Below are positions 32,451 to 43,359 of a stretch of 64,000 nt of DNA, piece by piece (position 1 is the first letter of the stretch; every line of letters starts with the position of its first letter). The stretch is from assembly GCA_951804985.1 (NCBI GenBank), contig OX638130.1:81648583-81712582 (forward strand). The letters are read 5' to 3'. The notes under the pieces are model-generated. The model was not told the DNA's origin. It searched no databases and saw only the letters and a program-made list of their open reading frames with translations. Source of the DNA: Dryomyza anilis. Lineage: Eukaryota; Arthropoda; Insecta; Diptera; Dryomyzidae. The translations under genes were made by a program, and so were the position numbers.

Positions 32451-32873
32451 TTAGATAAACAACTTTAATATCATCTTAAGTATTCGCGATGCCACATAAA
32501 CCGCAATTATGTTAACTCTTAATATCTGGATTTTAATTTTCACAACTACCATCTGCAGTAGATCATTATTATGTTCCTGTTCCCATGTGTGAACTCGTCG
32601 TAAAGTTAAACTAACAATAGCAAGATGATAAAAGCCAATTACAAAAGTAATAATAGAGGCCAAATGCGATGCTTTATGACGGTGTTAATGTTGGCGAATA
32701 CTGGCACAGTCTGTATGTACCTTCCGTTTCCTGGGGTAACAGGAAAGACACGTGCAGTTCGGTGTTTTGTTATTGTAGTTTTTGGAATTATATCAAGCGA
32801 ATAAATATACCCTTGAGCCCATATGTTCTAGGAATATCAAACTCAAACATTTGTACACACAGATGTTGAACAT
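32451..32873 (-). pseudogene. Protein-like segments, possible decayed gene
   Basis: Two consecutive minus-strand frames look coding. The first (about 32873-32683) reads QMFEFDIPRTYGLKGIFIRL, two stops, then ELHVSFLLPQETEGTYRLCQ. The second, shifted in frame, runs about 76 codons to the stop at 32451 and includes HLASIITFVIGFYHLAIVSL (a likely membrane helix) and RRVHTWEQEHNNDLLQM. Stops and the shift mean it is broken if it was ever one gene. No LINE, transposase or gag motif is visible. Unique host pseudogene and unknown element are both possible. Confidence 0.3.
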
Positions 32874-33227
32874 TTAATAATGTTGTAAAATTTAATTGCA
32901 ACTTAATTTGATAAATTTGTAAATCGTATTGCTTTGTGTTATATAAATTGTCGATAATATTTTTTTCTATTTTTATCTACACATTGTATTTTTCTTAAGA
33001 GATTAGTTTTTTATCTCCGAATAAATGTCAAATGAATTTGTATGCAAAAAAAAAACATTGATTGTATTGAATTGATAATATTCAAAGTTAAAAATACCTT
33101 TGAAAAATATACGATGAAAATTTTTGCATTATTCAGATTTTTAGAGACAGTTTCAGTTTAGTAGAACCTGAACCTTTCACAACTTTTCCTTGTAGGTCAC
33201 TTTTATTCACATTGAGATTCAAAATAA
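32874..33227. other. AT-rich stretch, nothing recognised
   Basis: No features supported. Confidence 0.35.
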
Positions 33228-33315
33228 TTGTGGCTGGGATTTGAACTCATGTCGTCAGAAACGATGGGAGTTAGTAGACAAGCATGCTAAGTGCTAGGCT
33301 ATAGAACCCCACAAC
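33228..33315 (-). repeat. tRNA-like segment
   Basis: On the minus strand: TAGCCTAGCACTTAGCATGC then GACATGAGTTCAAATCCCAGC, where GAGTTCAAATCC resembles a B box at tRNA spacing (the second run is quoted from 33228-33250 in inverse). No closing acceptor stem. A SINE head or tRNA pseudogene. Confidence 0.45.
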
Positions 33316-33807
33316 CGTCACTCGTCTAATTTGCAGTTTTGTCTGTTCTATTTTACGAACAGACTTTGTTGAAACAACAACAAATAGTGCCCTAATATAT
33401 GATTACTTGCTACAACACGTATGCATAGAAATTAGTTTAAAAATTGTTTTCCATCAAGTAATAATACTTTAAAATCAAAAATTTAGTATTTTAATTTTTT
33501 ATATGCTTTTTATATTTTAGTTCTTAACATAATGTTTTACTTATTGAAGATATCCCAATGTGAAATTAATCAATGTGAAATTAAACTATGATACCTATAT
33601 CAGGTCAGGACCATCGATGACCTATAGCATTACCACCCTGCAAAGTATTGATGATATTTTCATACACATATTCACAACTTCATGCATGACAATACTGCAT
33701 CGAAGACTTTTCATCAGGTGAATGTCATGTAAATGAAAAAAACATTGACAATTTGATGGATTATTTATGACTTGTCTTTAAAAGCTATTTTAATGATATC
33801 TTAATTG
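33316..33807. other. AT-rich stretch, nothing recognised
   Basis: No features supported. Confidence 0.35.
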
Positions 33808-34076
33808 ACACACACAAAAAATATTTGCTTGACGTGCAGTTGTTTCAACTAATATTTATTTGAAAATCATTTGTGGCAAAAAATAGCATGAAGCGTAACC
33901 AACTATTAGTTGAAGCAACTGCAACATTGATTGGGGGAAACAACTTTTAATCTATTTACAATTTTTTTATTTCCATTGCTATGACAACTAAATTCGAACC
34001 ATATTTAGTTGACTCAACAGATAGTTTGTTATTTGGACTATATGATATAATATAGGTTGTAGCAACCAATATTTTT
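33808..34076. mobile_element. Small MITE-like segment with repeated AGTTG/CAACT words
   Basis: Begins CACACACAAAAAATATTTGC and ends, inverted, AGCAAAAAATATTGGTTGC. AGTTGTTTCAACTAA, CCAACTATTAGTTG and TTTAGTTGACTCAAC are short palindromes inside. Not assigned to a superfamily; ends uncertain. Confidence 0.4.
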
Positions 34077-34096
34077 TGCTTTTTTTGTTTATTATA

Positions 34097-34150
34097 AATT
34101 AACCAACGCTCAGGGGATGCCACTTATTCGTGCAATGCACAGTGTTGATC
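34097..34150 (-). pseudogene. LINE ORF2 extreme C-terminus, fragment
   Basis: Minus strand reads TINTVHCTNKWHPLSVG then TAA. The same ending (TINTVNCMYRRHLLSIG) closes the LINE at the right end of the window (63347), so this is a 5'-truncated copy of that family. Only the last 17 codons and some 3' untranslated sequence survive. Confidence 0.7.
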
Positions 34151-34321
34151 GTAGGAAAGGATTATAGGTTTCATAGGATTTTTCACTCGTTTTTTTTGTG
34201 CTGCGGAGAGCAAGACTTATATTTCTTTTTAGGTATAACAGTGATATTTTTAACAGATTTTATTAATTCTGGTATAAATCTAAAGTTTCCAATTATGTTA
34301 TTCAGTTTTTACAATTTATTA

Positions 34322-35052
34322 TAAACCAGTTGGGAAGGTTAGATCACATGGGAAATTATAAAGTAGGTGTAATTATGATAGTTAGGATTATCAAAATTAT
34401 AGTCGATCTAAGCCGACTATAAATACCCTACACATATGTGTGGTTACCATTCAAAGTGATATATAGGTCACCAGGGTATACGAATCCTGAAAATAACTAC
34501 AAACATTCAATCGCTGAAGAATTTCCATTCATTTGATACCCATATTTACAAATGGGAAGGTGTACCGAATTTAGATTTTTTTTTTGTGAACCACAAGTCT
34601 TTTTGCCGGAAAACATTATTATAATGTATTTGAGCATGATATCAATATATATTTGACCAAAAAAGTTTATCTAAGCACGTATACATAAAAATTGATCTTT
34701 ATATGTACATTTTATATGAGGTATTTGAACATAAGTGGTCGGATCATAGGTCACAATGGACCGATCTCGCCAATTTTTTCGCACATATAGCGTAGGTATA
34801 TTAGTAATCTAAGTTATAAGTTTCATTTATCTAGCTCTTCAATTTTAAAAGTAGTAGGGATTTCAACAGACAGACAGACGGACAGACAGACGGACAGACA
34901 GACGGACAGACGGACATCGCTAAATCGACTCAGGAGGTCATGCTGATCAAGAATATATATACTTTTCCATACCGGAGATACTTCGTTCTGGGTGTTACAA
35001 ACGGCGTACCAAACTGAATATACCCTTGCACTCTTAGTGTAGGGTATAAAAA
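34322..35052 (-). mobile_element. mini-me-like element, copy 2
   Basis: Inverted relative to 27456-28134 and collinear with it from TAAACCAGTTGGGAAGGTTA to GTGTAGGGTATAAAAA. It has the longest (GTCY)n tract of the three (ACAGACAGACGGACAGACAG, 34863-34916) and the TA tract AGAATATATATACTTTTCC. The CTAAGCCGACTATAA hairpin arm is intact. About 731 bases. The adjacent LINE fragment at 34097 is unrelated. Confidence 0.8.
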
Positions 35053-35347
35053 TCGTCGAAACTACATCAGTTCTGTTCTGTTTGTTCATGCCCTAATCTA
35101 CTTTCTTTAAAAACACATCAATTCTTCAGAGTTCTTAAGTTTGGGTTTCCTTCTGGTCCATTTTCATATGCAGCCCTAGCGCTCCAACACGCTGTCAATA
35201 CGAAGTAAGGTTAACATTGACTTGTTGTTAATTACCCATGATGTATATACAGATCGTAAATTGCCGACGAATTGTTGTGCATCTGATCTCGTGTAAATTA
35301 GCTACCACAACTAAACAATTCCTGAATATTTGGCAAGCCTAGCCTGA
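35053..35347. other. Unique-looking spacer
   Basis: No feature recognised. Confidence 0.35.
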
Positions 35348-36947
35348 AACACTTTTATCCCAAAAGACGTGGGAGAACTTAAATGTTTTAAGAATATGTT
35401 TCGGACATCCCCCTCGAGTATATTAGGACTAAAATAAAAAATAATCCTAGGCACGTTTTTTAAAATAACGCGGTTTCAATTTTTTTTTTTTGCGGTTTTT
35501 TGAAAATATGGTTTTTTTAATAACTTTTTCTTTTTTTTTGCTCAAACTATTACCTTTAGTCAGTAAAATAACCCATAAAAATTTCACATAATTTGTCCAC
35601 CGTTATGGATCATAATTAGTGGTAACAAGTGCGAAAACATGTAGCCGCGGTAGCTCAGTGGTTAGTGCGTTGGACTGCGAGCCGAAAGGTCCCCGGTTCA
35701 AGCCTGGACTGGGGCTAACAACATCTTTTCATAGAAAATTTTTCTATACCGCGCTACCTCTCGTCAGTAAATGGCAAACCTACGAGAGTAAAACCATTGC
35801 CTATGAAGAAGCTCTCACCCGCCGTTCGGATTCGGCAATAAACTGTAGGTCCCACCACTTTGAGTACAAATATAACACGCACAGCTCGAAAATGGTGAGA
35901 GAGCTCGGCCGAAGTTCTATACAGGACTGTAGCGCCAAACTATTATTATTATTAAGTGCGAAAACATAAGTTTCTCAAAATAGTCCTTTTATAGTCCATT
36001 ATATCCTTAAATACCATTAAATGGTCGATACACGGGTTAACGTGCATAAAAGTATGTAGCTAACAAACCAAAAACCAATCCGTTATTTTTAATAGTTGAG
36101 AAGATATTACAAATTAAAATCAAATTTTCTTGAAAATTTTGTCAAAAAAACGTTCAACTTTTAGTAAACCATAAAGAATTGAGTTTTAACTTATCAATTT
36201 GTCAATTTAAGCCACATTTTCTAAAAGTAGACTATATTAGCTACATTATTGAATAAAAAAACGAGATCTTGTAGTGGATTTTTCCAAAGATATAGTGGCT
36301 TTAAGTTGTAATTATTACATATTTTGATTTTCCGTTTTTATCACTATATCATTTGAAATATTCACAACAGTAGGTAAAATGTTTATTGCAGCTTTTAGCT
36401 AATAAAGTCTACTTTTAGAAAATGTATCTCAAATTTGCAAATTGATTAGTTAAAATTTATTAATTTATGGTTTAAAAAAAGTTGAACGTTTTTTTGACCA
36501 AATTTTCAAGAAAATTTGACTTTGATTTGGAATATCTTCTCAACTATTAAAGATAGCGAATTGGGGTTTAGTTTGTTTGGTACATACATTTATGCACGTT
36601 AATCCGTGTATTTAAGGATGTAATGCTCAAAAAAGGACTATTTTAAAAAAAAACATATGTTTTCGCACTTGTTACCACTAATTATGACCCATAACGATGG
36701 GAAAAATTATGTGAAATTTTTATGGGTTATGTTAGTGGCTAAAGTTAATAGTTTAAGCAAAAAAAAAAAAAAAGTTTAACAAAAAATATTTTCAAAAAAC
36801 CGCAGAAAAAAAAATTAAACCACGAAATTTTAAAAAACCTGCCTACGATTTTTGTTATTTTAGCCTTAAAATACTGGGGGGGGGGGATGTCTGAAACATA
36901 TTCTTAAAAAATCTTAGTTCTCCCACGACTTTTGGGTTGAAAGTGTT
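35348..36947. mobile_element. Foldback element split by a SINE
   Basis: Left arm 35348-36247 (minus the SINE at 35641-35967) and right arm about 36390-36947 are inverted copies: CAAAAGACGTGGGAGAACTT pairs with AGTTCTCCCACGACTTTTG, CATAATTAGTGGTAACAAGT with ACTTGTTACCACTAATTATG, and AAAAGTAGACT with AGTCTACTTTT. Arms are about 560-570 bases with a spacer near 140. Poly-purine/pyrimidine tracts and a G13 run (36878-36890) show slippage between arms. No coding. Confidence 0.85.
35641..35953 (+). mobile_element. tRNA-derived SINE with 14-bp target duplication
   Basis: Head GCCGCGGTAGCTCAGTGGTT has a canonical A box (TAGCTCAGTGG), and CCCCGGTTCAAGCC supplies the B box. The tRNA-unrelated body includes TTTTTCTATACCGCGCTACC and GAGAGCTCGGCCGAAGTTC, and the tail is CAAACTATTATTATTATT. 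The duplication AAGTGCGAAAACAT flanks it exactly (35627-35640 and 35954-35967). It inserted into the left arm of a foldback element; the matching right arm shows the uninterrupted site. Other copies are at 18131 and 52850. Confidence 0.95.
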
Positions 36948-37487
36948 GTGGTTCTGGTGGCTGGTTCTGTCAAATGTCAATTGGTTGTGTCAATTGCATG
37001 CATTAGTTGAGTGAACTGATACGTGGCGTTGCAACAACCGAATTATTCGAATGCTATATAAATCAAATAAATGATTGCATCAACCGATTTCATACATTTC
37101 ATAGAAGTATTTTTGTTGCTGATTCCGAAAATGGCATCAGTTTTGTCAAATTTAATCTATTTTTAAGATCTAGTTCATTTCTACATTTTTGGAAAAATGG
37201 GCTTTGCCAAATGTTTAGAGTACATTTGGAAAAGCTTTTGCCATTTTCTTATTGAACATGTTATTTTATAACATAACATGTTATGAAATAAGAAAAAATA
37301 TTGCAGTATAAAAAAAAATAAATTGTTCATACCCAATTTTCAGTGGACAATTTTTTATGAGGAATATATTTGTCGAAGAGAGTATAAAAGTTTTCTCAAT
37401 TGTTCACGCGGTATCTAAAATTTGTAATTAGTAGGGTTTAAATTCATAAAACGAGGGTTATAGAAAAGCGGACGATGGTGTCAAAGT
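36948..37487. other. Spacer with a dispersed fragment and small palindrome
   Basis: GCTGATTCCGAAAATGGCAT at 37117 repeats the 25009 fragment. AACATGTTATTTTATAACAT at 37256 is part of an imperfect palindrome. The 82-codon frame at 37007-37255 is unsupported. Confidence 0.4.
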
Positions 37488-38150
37488 AAACCAGTTGGGA
37501 AGGTTAGATCACATGGGAAATTTTAAAGTAGGTGTAATTATGATAGTTAGGATTATCAAAATTATAGTCGGTCTAAGCCGACTATAAATACCCTACACAT
37601 ATGTGTGGTTACCATTCAAAGTGATATATAGGTCACCAGGGTATACGAATCCTTAAAATAACTACAAACATTCAATCGCTGAAGAATTTCTATTCATTTG
37701 ATACCCATATTTACAAATGGGTAGGTGTACCGAAATTCGATTTTTTTTTGTGAACCACAAGTCTTTTCGCCGGAAAACATTATTATCATGTATTTGAGCA
37801 TGATATCAATATATATTTGACCAAAAAAGTTTATCTAAGCACGTATACATAAAAATTGATCTTTATATGTACATTTTATATGAGGTATTTGAACATAAGT
37901 GGTCGGATAATAGGTCAAAATGGACCGATCTCGCCACATACAGCGTAGGTATATTAGTAATCTAAGTTAAAAGTTTCATTTATCTAGCTCTTCAATTTTA
38001 AAAGTAGTAGGGATTTCAACAGACAGACAGACACATACAGACGGACATCGCTAAATCGACATCGCCATACCGGAGATGCTTCCTTCTGGGTGTTACAAAC
38101 GGCGTACCAAACTGAATATACCCTTTCACTCTTAGTGTAGGGTATAAAAA
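37488..38150 (-). mobile_element. mini-me-like element, copy 3
   Basis: Same orientation and nearly the same sequence as copy 2 from TAAACCAGTTGGGAAGG to GTGTAGGGTATAAAAA. It lacks the TA tract and part of the flanking core: CTAAATCGACATCGCCATACC joins sequences that are about 40 bases apart in copy 2. Its (GTCY)n tract is short. Confidence 0.8.
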
Positions 38151-40134
38151 TGCGACTGTTCATGATAAACAATATTGCTGAAAAAAACCAAACCTGTATC
38201 TTTTGAAATTAATATATTTTGTGTAAACACTCTAATTGTTCATATTTGACCGTAAATTGTAAGGAACCGCGAGCTAATAAAGCAAAAGGGACTTCAGAAT
38301 CGAGATCATCCACCCTATATTACACTATTGTGTAATGACTGCTTTTATATTATTTAGCCGATTTTATTCGTTTATAGTTTGTTGAATCAGTATTTTAATT
38401 TCCTAACAGAGGAGGGTCCATTTCGAATATTCGGATTTCGCTGAAAATTATGCATCTCATCCAATAGGGGTTGACCTTAAAACGTATCTGTGTGATTCCA
38501 AACATACTATAATTTATATTATACTATTTTGAATAATTGGTATTACTAAATAATAAAAACAAAAGTGTTAAAACTCATATATTTCAAATAAAGTATTTGA
38601 AACTGTTCGCATTCAAACCAAAGATGGCGCCTTGAATATTTGATAAAATCATTCGTATCAAATTTATGATTATAGTTTAGATGAAGTGATAAATTAGTTT
38701 TTCTAATAACTTCCGTAAAATATATTCCAATTATAATATTGAGGTTTGTTTCTGATCAATCTTTCCACAGGAACCACACCAGACTAGGACAGACTAAAGA
38801 GAGCAATGCAATGACTTGAACAACAGCCTTCAAACAATATTTATGTTGCCATTAACTCAGTGTCCGCATAAATGTCAATAAACAAATCCACCGGTAGGAT
38901 CTCCGGCAAAATCTTAGCAGAGTATAGAGTACAGAGTAGAACTGCGGGCATTATTATTTTTGGTTCATATTATACGCCGTCGCATGCCTCCTGACTAACC
39001 ATGGGGACCAAGCCATGGTTCATAGTTTAAATGTAAACATGCACCACCCCACCCAGTGGTTGCGCACAATACAACTTAACCTTATAGTGTTTGTTTGTGT
39101 GTGTCTGTGTGTGTGTGTGTTGGTCGGGTGATATCCTTTCGAGCAGGACTTAGTTTCGTCTCTGTGATGTCCTGTGCAAACAATGAAATGTTGAACTTTA
39201 TAATACAAATTACCATAAGCCCTGGGTGAACAACACTCGCCGTTGGTGTTGACACAGCTTCACCTGCTGCTTATCAACATAAATTGCAAAATTGTTACTT
39301 TGTCTGTCCCAAGTAATGGGGTCACGTAAGGCAGTATGTAGTGGGTGTTTATTTGCTCTACCGACTGGACATCATTTTCTATTATTAAAAGTGAAATATT
39401 TGCACAATATATGAATAGACGACCCCGGCCGGCCATCCAGATGGCGGTGTGGTTTCGGGTTGGCATTTTAATGTGCTACATGTATTCAGACTTGTATTCC
39501 ATGGATACCATTCTTCCAGGGCGTACTTGAACTTTTAACCTAGTTAAGATTTTTGAATTTGTTATTATTAATACATGAATTAACAAAATTTATATATTTT
39601 AACCATTTCACATTTGCTTTCTGCATTTCAATCTATGACCGGTGCGATGACTAAGCGTGCATTGATGAACAAAAATCATCATATTAAGGAACCAAAGCAT
39701 AATATTGATGAATGCTTTAGTATAACAATGCACAGTTGTTGAATTTATTCATACCACGGCCCTTAGATGCCGCGAATAATTCTTGTAAATGTTGATCTTT
39801 ATATTTGATTTATTCTAATTTTCATTATCGAATTTCTAAGTTTTAAGGTACAAAGAGTACGAACAGTTCTCGTTTTGATTTTATCTTTTGATTTTGATTT
39901 TCCGTTCCGATTCTGTTCCGATCGCAAAATTGTCATTTCGATATCATATCGAATGGTATACTGTGTTAGTCTACATAAAATGTAGTTCATTAATGAATAG
40001 TCGTTCATCATTAATTTAATGAATTTTTACTGTACTCTCGGAACAGTGCAAATGTAGTCTTGGTGCTTACTCAAAAAGTACCAATAACATCATCACAAAA
40101 GTACTATTTTCAAATATAACATTATTTAAATAGA
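38151..40134. other. Mostly unique DNA, no gene supported
   Basis: A (GT)n tract lies at about 39088-39122. The part 38900-39540 is somewhat richer in GC with CCATGGGGACCAAGCCATGG and CCCCGGCCGGCC. Overlapping 60-70 codon frames on both strands show no domain. Confidence 0.35.
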
Positions 40135-41000
40135 CTAGCTGGACCCGACAAGCAGGACCCGACATAGACAATTCTTTCTCAGACTGAGCTTCCCCGTAGA
40201 ATTCTTCCCAGTAGAGTTCTTTCCCGTAGAATTCTTCCCCGTGGAGTTTTTACCAGTAGAAGTTTTAGTGCGGTCAGTTTTAGTGTGGTGAGATTCGGTG
40301 CGGTGAGTTAAGGGGTGGTGAATTTTGGCGTGGTTAGATTTAATGTAGTGAGTTTTAGTATAGTGAGTTTTAGTGAGCTAAATTTTAGTGTGGTGAGTTT
40401 AAGTGTAGTGAATTTTATTGTGGTGAGTTTTAGTGTGTTAAATTTGAAAGTGGTAAATTTTAGTGTTTTAGTGTGATGAATTTGAGTGTGGTGAATTTTT
40501 TGTGTGGAGTTTTTTGCATTTATGTTTTCTTTTGTTTTTATGCTCTTATTTTTGGGTTTTTGTTGTTGTATTTTTTGTTGTTTCGTCTTTTCGTTGTATT
40601 GTAGCTTACGTTTTAGTTTTTGCTTTTATTTTTGTGTTTCTGCTTTTGTTCTTTGTATTTGCTTTATTTTTGTATTTCCATCCTTCTTTAGTTTTCCGTT
40701 GTTTTTGTGTTATTGCTTAAGTTTTAAGTTTTTACTTTTGTTTTTGTGTTTGATTTTTGCTTTTGTTTTTGTGTTTTTGCTTTCGTATATTTTTTTTGTA
40801 TTTGAGTTTTTTTGTTTTCATCTTCTTAGCTGGTGTAAGTGCCGAGATATATCGTTTTGAAAGTTTGGGTTGTATGGGAGGTGCCACGCTCCTTTGTCCA
40901 ATCCTGCCCATATATAGCCTATGTCACCCTTTGGACTCCATAGTATTTTAATCAAATCGGTTGAGCGGTTCAGACGTGATGCTGGAACAAACGGAATAGA
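40135..41000 (-). mobile_element. Non-autonomous Helitron, copy B
   Basis: Same design as copy A: minus-strand start TCTATTCCGTTTGTTCCAGC after A, and end GTCGGGTCCAGCTAG before T. Plus-strand order is CCCGTAGAATTCTTC units (40193-40255), GTGTGGTGAGTTTTAG minisatellite (40268-40500), T/G-rich tracts (40500-40810), and GGTTGTATGGGAGGTGCCAC. The (GACA)n tract of copy A is missing here. Confidence 0.8.
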
Positions 41001-41954
41001 TTTACATTTAGTATCAATCTCAATCTTTATTTAAAAACTGTTTGCAAGAGCCGAATATTTTTTAATTTGCTTCTTTTTTTTTCTTTTTTTTAATTTAATT
41101 CCTACATTTTTCTAACATTTACGTGCTAAGGCGGCAACGTTTAGCAGCAATCATTAACACAACGAGATAAATTATAAAAGAAATCCACGCTGACTGCCTA
41201 CAGAAATCCATCATTACTCTTCCGCAACGTTTAGTTTTTTTCAACAGTAAATTCACCAAAGGAAAAATATAAAATTTATTTTTAAAAAATTCAAAAGAAT
41301 CTCGGAAACTTTCCCAACCAAATATTCAGATCAGACTCAAGATATACGCGCCGGAGATAAATAATTATTTTCCTCGCAACGGCTGCAAACTGACGTCGAA
41401 ATCCTTTTCTCAAGGATAAATAAAAATACGCGAAAAAACCAAACGCGGCTGGAATAAAAAATACGATTACTTAGACATTTAGTGTGGGTGTCGACGGCTA
41501 GTTGGGCGTCGACGGCTGTGTGGGAAGTTTGGGGAACTAAACTGGACACTTTGTGAAAATTAAAGCCATCAATCATAATGACTTGTGCAGGGCAGGGCCA
41601 CTTTTTTATTTTCGCTTTAGTGCTTTAGCGGGGTCTGGAATCGCATGATGCACTTTTTTTTATTGTTTTTCAGGAAACTTAAAATCATGTTGGATATTGT
41701 GGTTGTTTATGCATGAAAATATAATAGATTTAGTTTATTGCAAAACTTTGTTGACACGTTCAACAAACAGCAAAAAATGATATGGGTTTTGGTTTTTGAG
41801 TTAAACGAATTTTCAGGCATTTCAAAGGCCATATTAGCCGCCTTTACGCGATCTGGCGGAAAATTCAGATACAATATTTATTCTATATTAAGCGATGTCC
41901 TAAAGAATGTCGTGAAACCTTATTATATCCAGATCAGATCAATTGTTGCAGAAA
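41001..41954. other. Spacer, no gene supported
   Basis: The middle (41120-41600) is moderately GC-rich with GTGTCGACGGCTAGTTGGGC followed by a second GTCGACGGCTGTG, a local duplication. No domain in the 79-codon minus frame. Confidence 0.35.
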
Positions 41955-42930
41955 TGTATGCATTTTTTGTGTTGTTTGGGTGTTTTTACATTTTGTTTTT
42001 GTGTTGCTTTTGTTTTTATTATTTTGTTTTTGCTTTTTTCGTATTTTTTTTTTGTTTATGTTTTTGATTTTGTTTTTGAGATTGACTTTGTGTTTTTCTT
42101 TTTGTGTTTTCAATTTTAATTTCGCTTTTGTTTTGCTTTGTGTTTTATTTTTTTTGCGTTCGTGTTTTTGATTTTGTAATTTCGCTTTTGTTTTTAGTTT
42201 TGTCTTCGTATTTTTGGTTGTGTATTTTTGCGTTTGTTTTAACGTTGTTTTATGCTTTTTGTTTTTATATTTTTGTTTTTATTTTTTATATTTAACGCAA
42301 AAACTTGTTTTTACGTTTTTTATACTTTTATTTTTGCTTTTCTTTTGTTATTATTGTTTTTTGTTTATGATTTTATTTTTGCTTTAGTTTGTGTTTGTGT
42401 TTGGGCTTTTGGTTTTGTGTTTTTCTTTTGTTTTTGTGTTTTAGCTTGTTTTCTTTTATTTTTGTTTTATTTTTGTTTTTTTCTTATTTTTGGTTTTGCT
42501 TCTGTGTTTTTGTATTTATACTTTTTTTAGGTCTTGCTTTTGTTTATGAACATTTTATTTTTTTACCTTTTGTGTTTTTGTTTTTGCGTTGTTTGGCTTT
42601 TTTATGTTTTTGCTCTCTTGTTGATTTAGTTCTCGTGTTTTTGCTTTAGTTCGGCTTTTGTCTTTTTATTTTTGAATGTTTTCCGTTTTCTTTTTTTTTT
42701 TTTGTTTTTGCTTTTGTGTTTTATACTTTTTTTAGGTTTAGCTTTTGTGTATTCTTTTTGTTTTTGTTTATAAAAATTTTGTTTGTTTACCTTTTGTGTT
42801 TTTGTTTGTTGTTGATTTAATTTTTGTGTTTGTACTGGTTTTTTTTAGTTTTTTATTGTATGTGAGTTTTTTGTTACATGTTCGTAGCTGGAGTAAGTGC
42901 GAAGTTATATCGATTTGAAAGTAAATATAT
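41955..42930 (-). repeat. T/G-rich Helitron-interior repeat, expanded
   Basis: Nearly 900 bases of TTTTTG, TTTTGTTTTTG and TTTTTGCTTTTG words with very few A or C on the plus strand. It ends in TTCGTAGCTGGAGTAAGTGC and TATATCGATTTGAAAG, which match the sequence after the T/G tract in Helitron copies A and B (TTCTTAGCTGGTGTAAGTGC). So this is a Helitron interior with expanded T/G repeat and lost ends. Phe/Leu/Cys-rich frames through it are artefacts. Confidence 0.7.
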
Positions 42931-43270
42931 TTGAGTTTTACCGGAATAAAATTATTTCCTGATATAATGATAATGTGTGCGATAGCTAAAAAAAATTGTG
43001 ACAGCACAATAATCACAAAATCGCGTGAGGATCGAGATATTTTCGAAAAAAGAAAACGAAAAAGTGTATTTGCCTAATTTAAAATGTAAAATATAGGGTT
43101 TAAAAGCAAAGGAAGCAAAGCATAAACTCTCACTTTTTATTACTTTGCAGTCGATCGGGAAGCAAGCGTTTGAAAACATTACAGAGCGATACTTCGAAAT
43201 GAAGCTGCATTTGTATTTACTTCAGAGGTACACTTTAAAACAGCAATGCTTTTTTGAAACGATGCTTTAG
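42931..43270. other. AT-rich spacer
   Basis: No feature supported. Confidence 0.35.
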
Positions 43271-43359
43271 GCTGTGTGCGAATTCGACTAAATTGCTGAC
43301 TAAACTAAATTTGGTCGGTAATGCAGTGCTATACATTTCAATTTAGCAAATTTTCGAGC

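Noticed and set aside
35641..35715. Apparent tRNA gene with good A and B boxes
   Set aside because: The acceptor stem does not close and the segment continues into a repeated SINE body with a target duplication; it is a SINE head, not a tRNA gene.
40502..42649. Series of Phe/Leu/Cys-rich frames
   Set aside because: Direct translation of TTTTTG/TTTTGTG repeats; open only because such repeats contain no stop codons.
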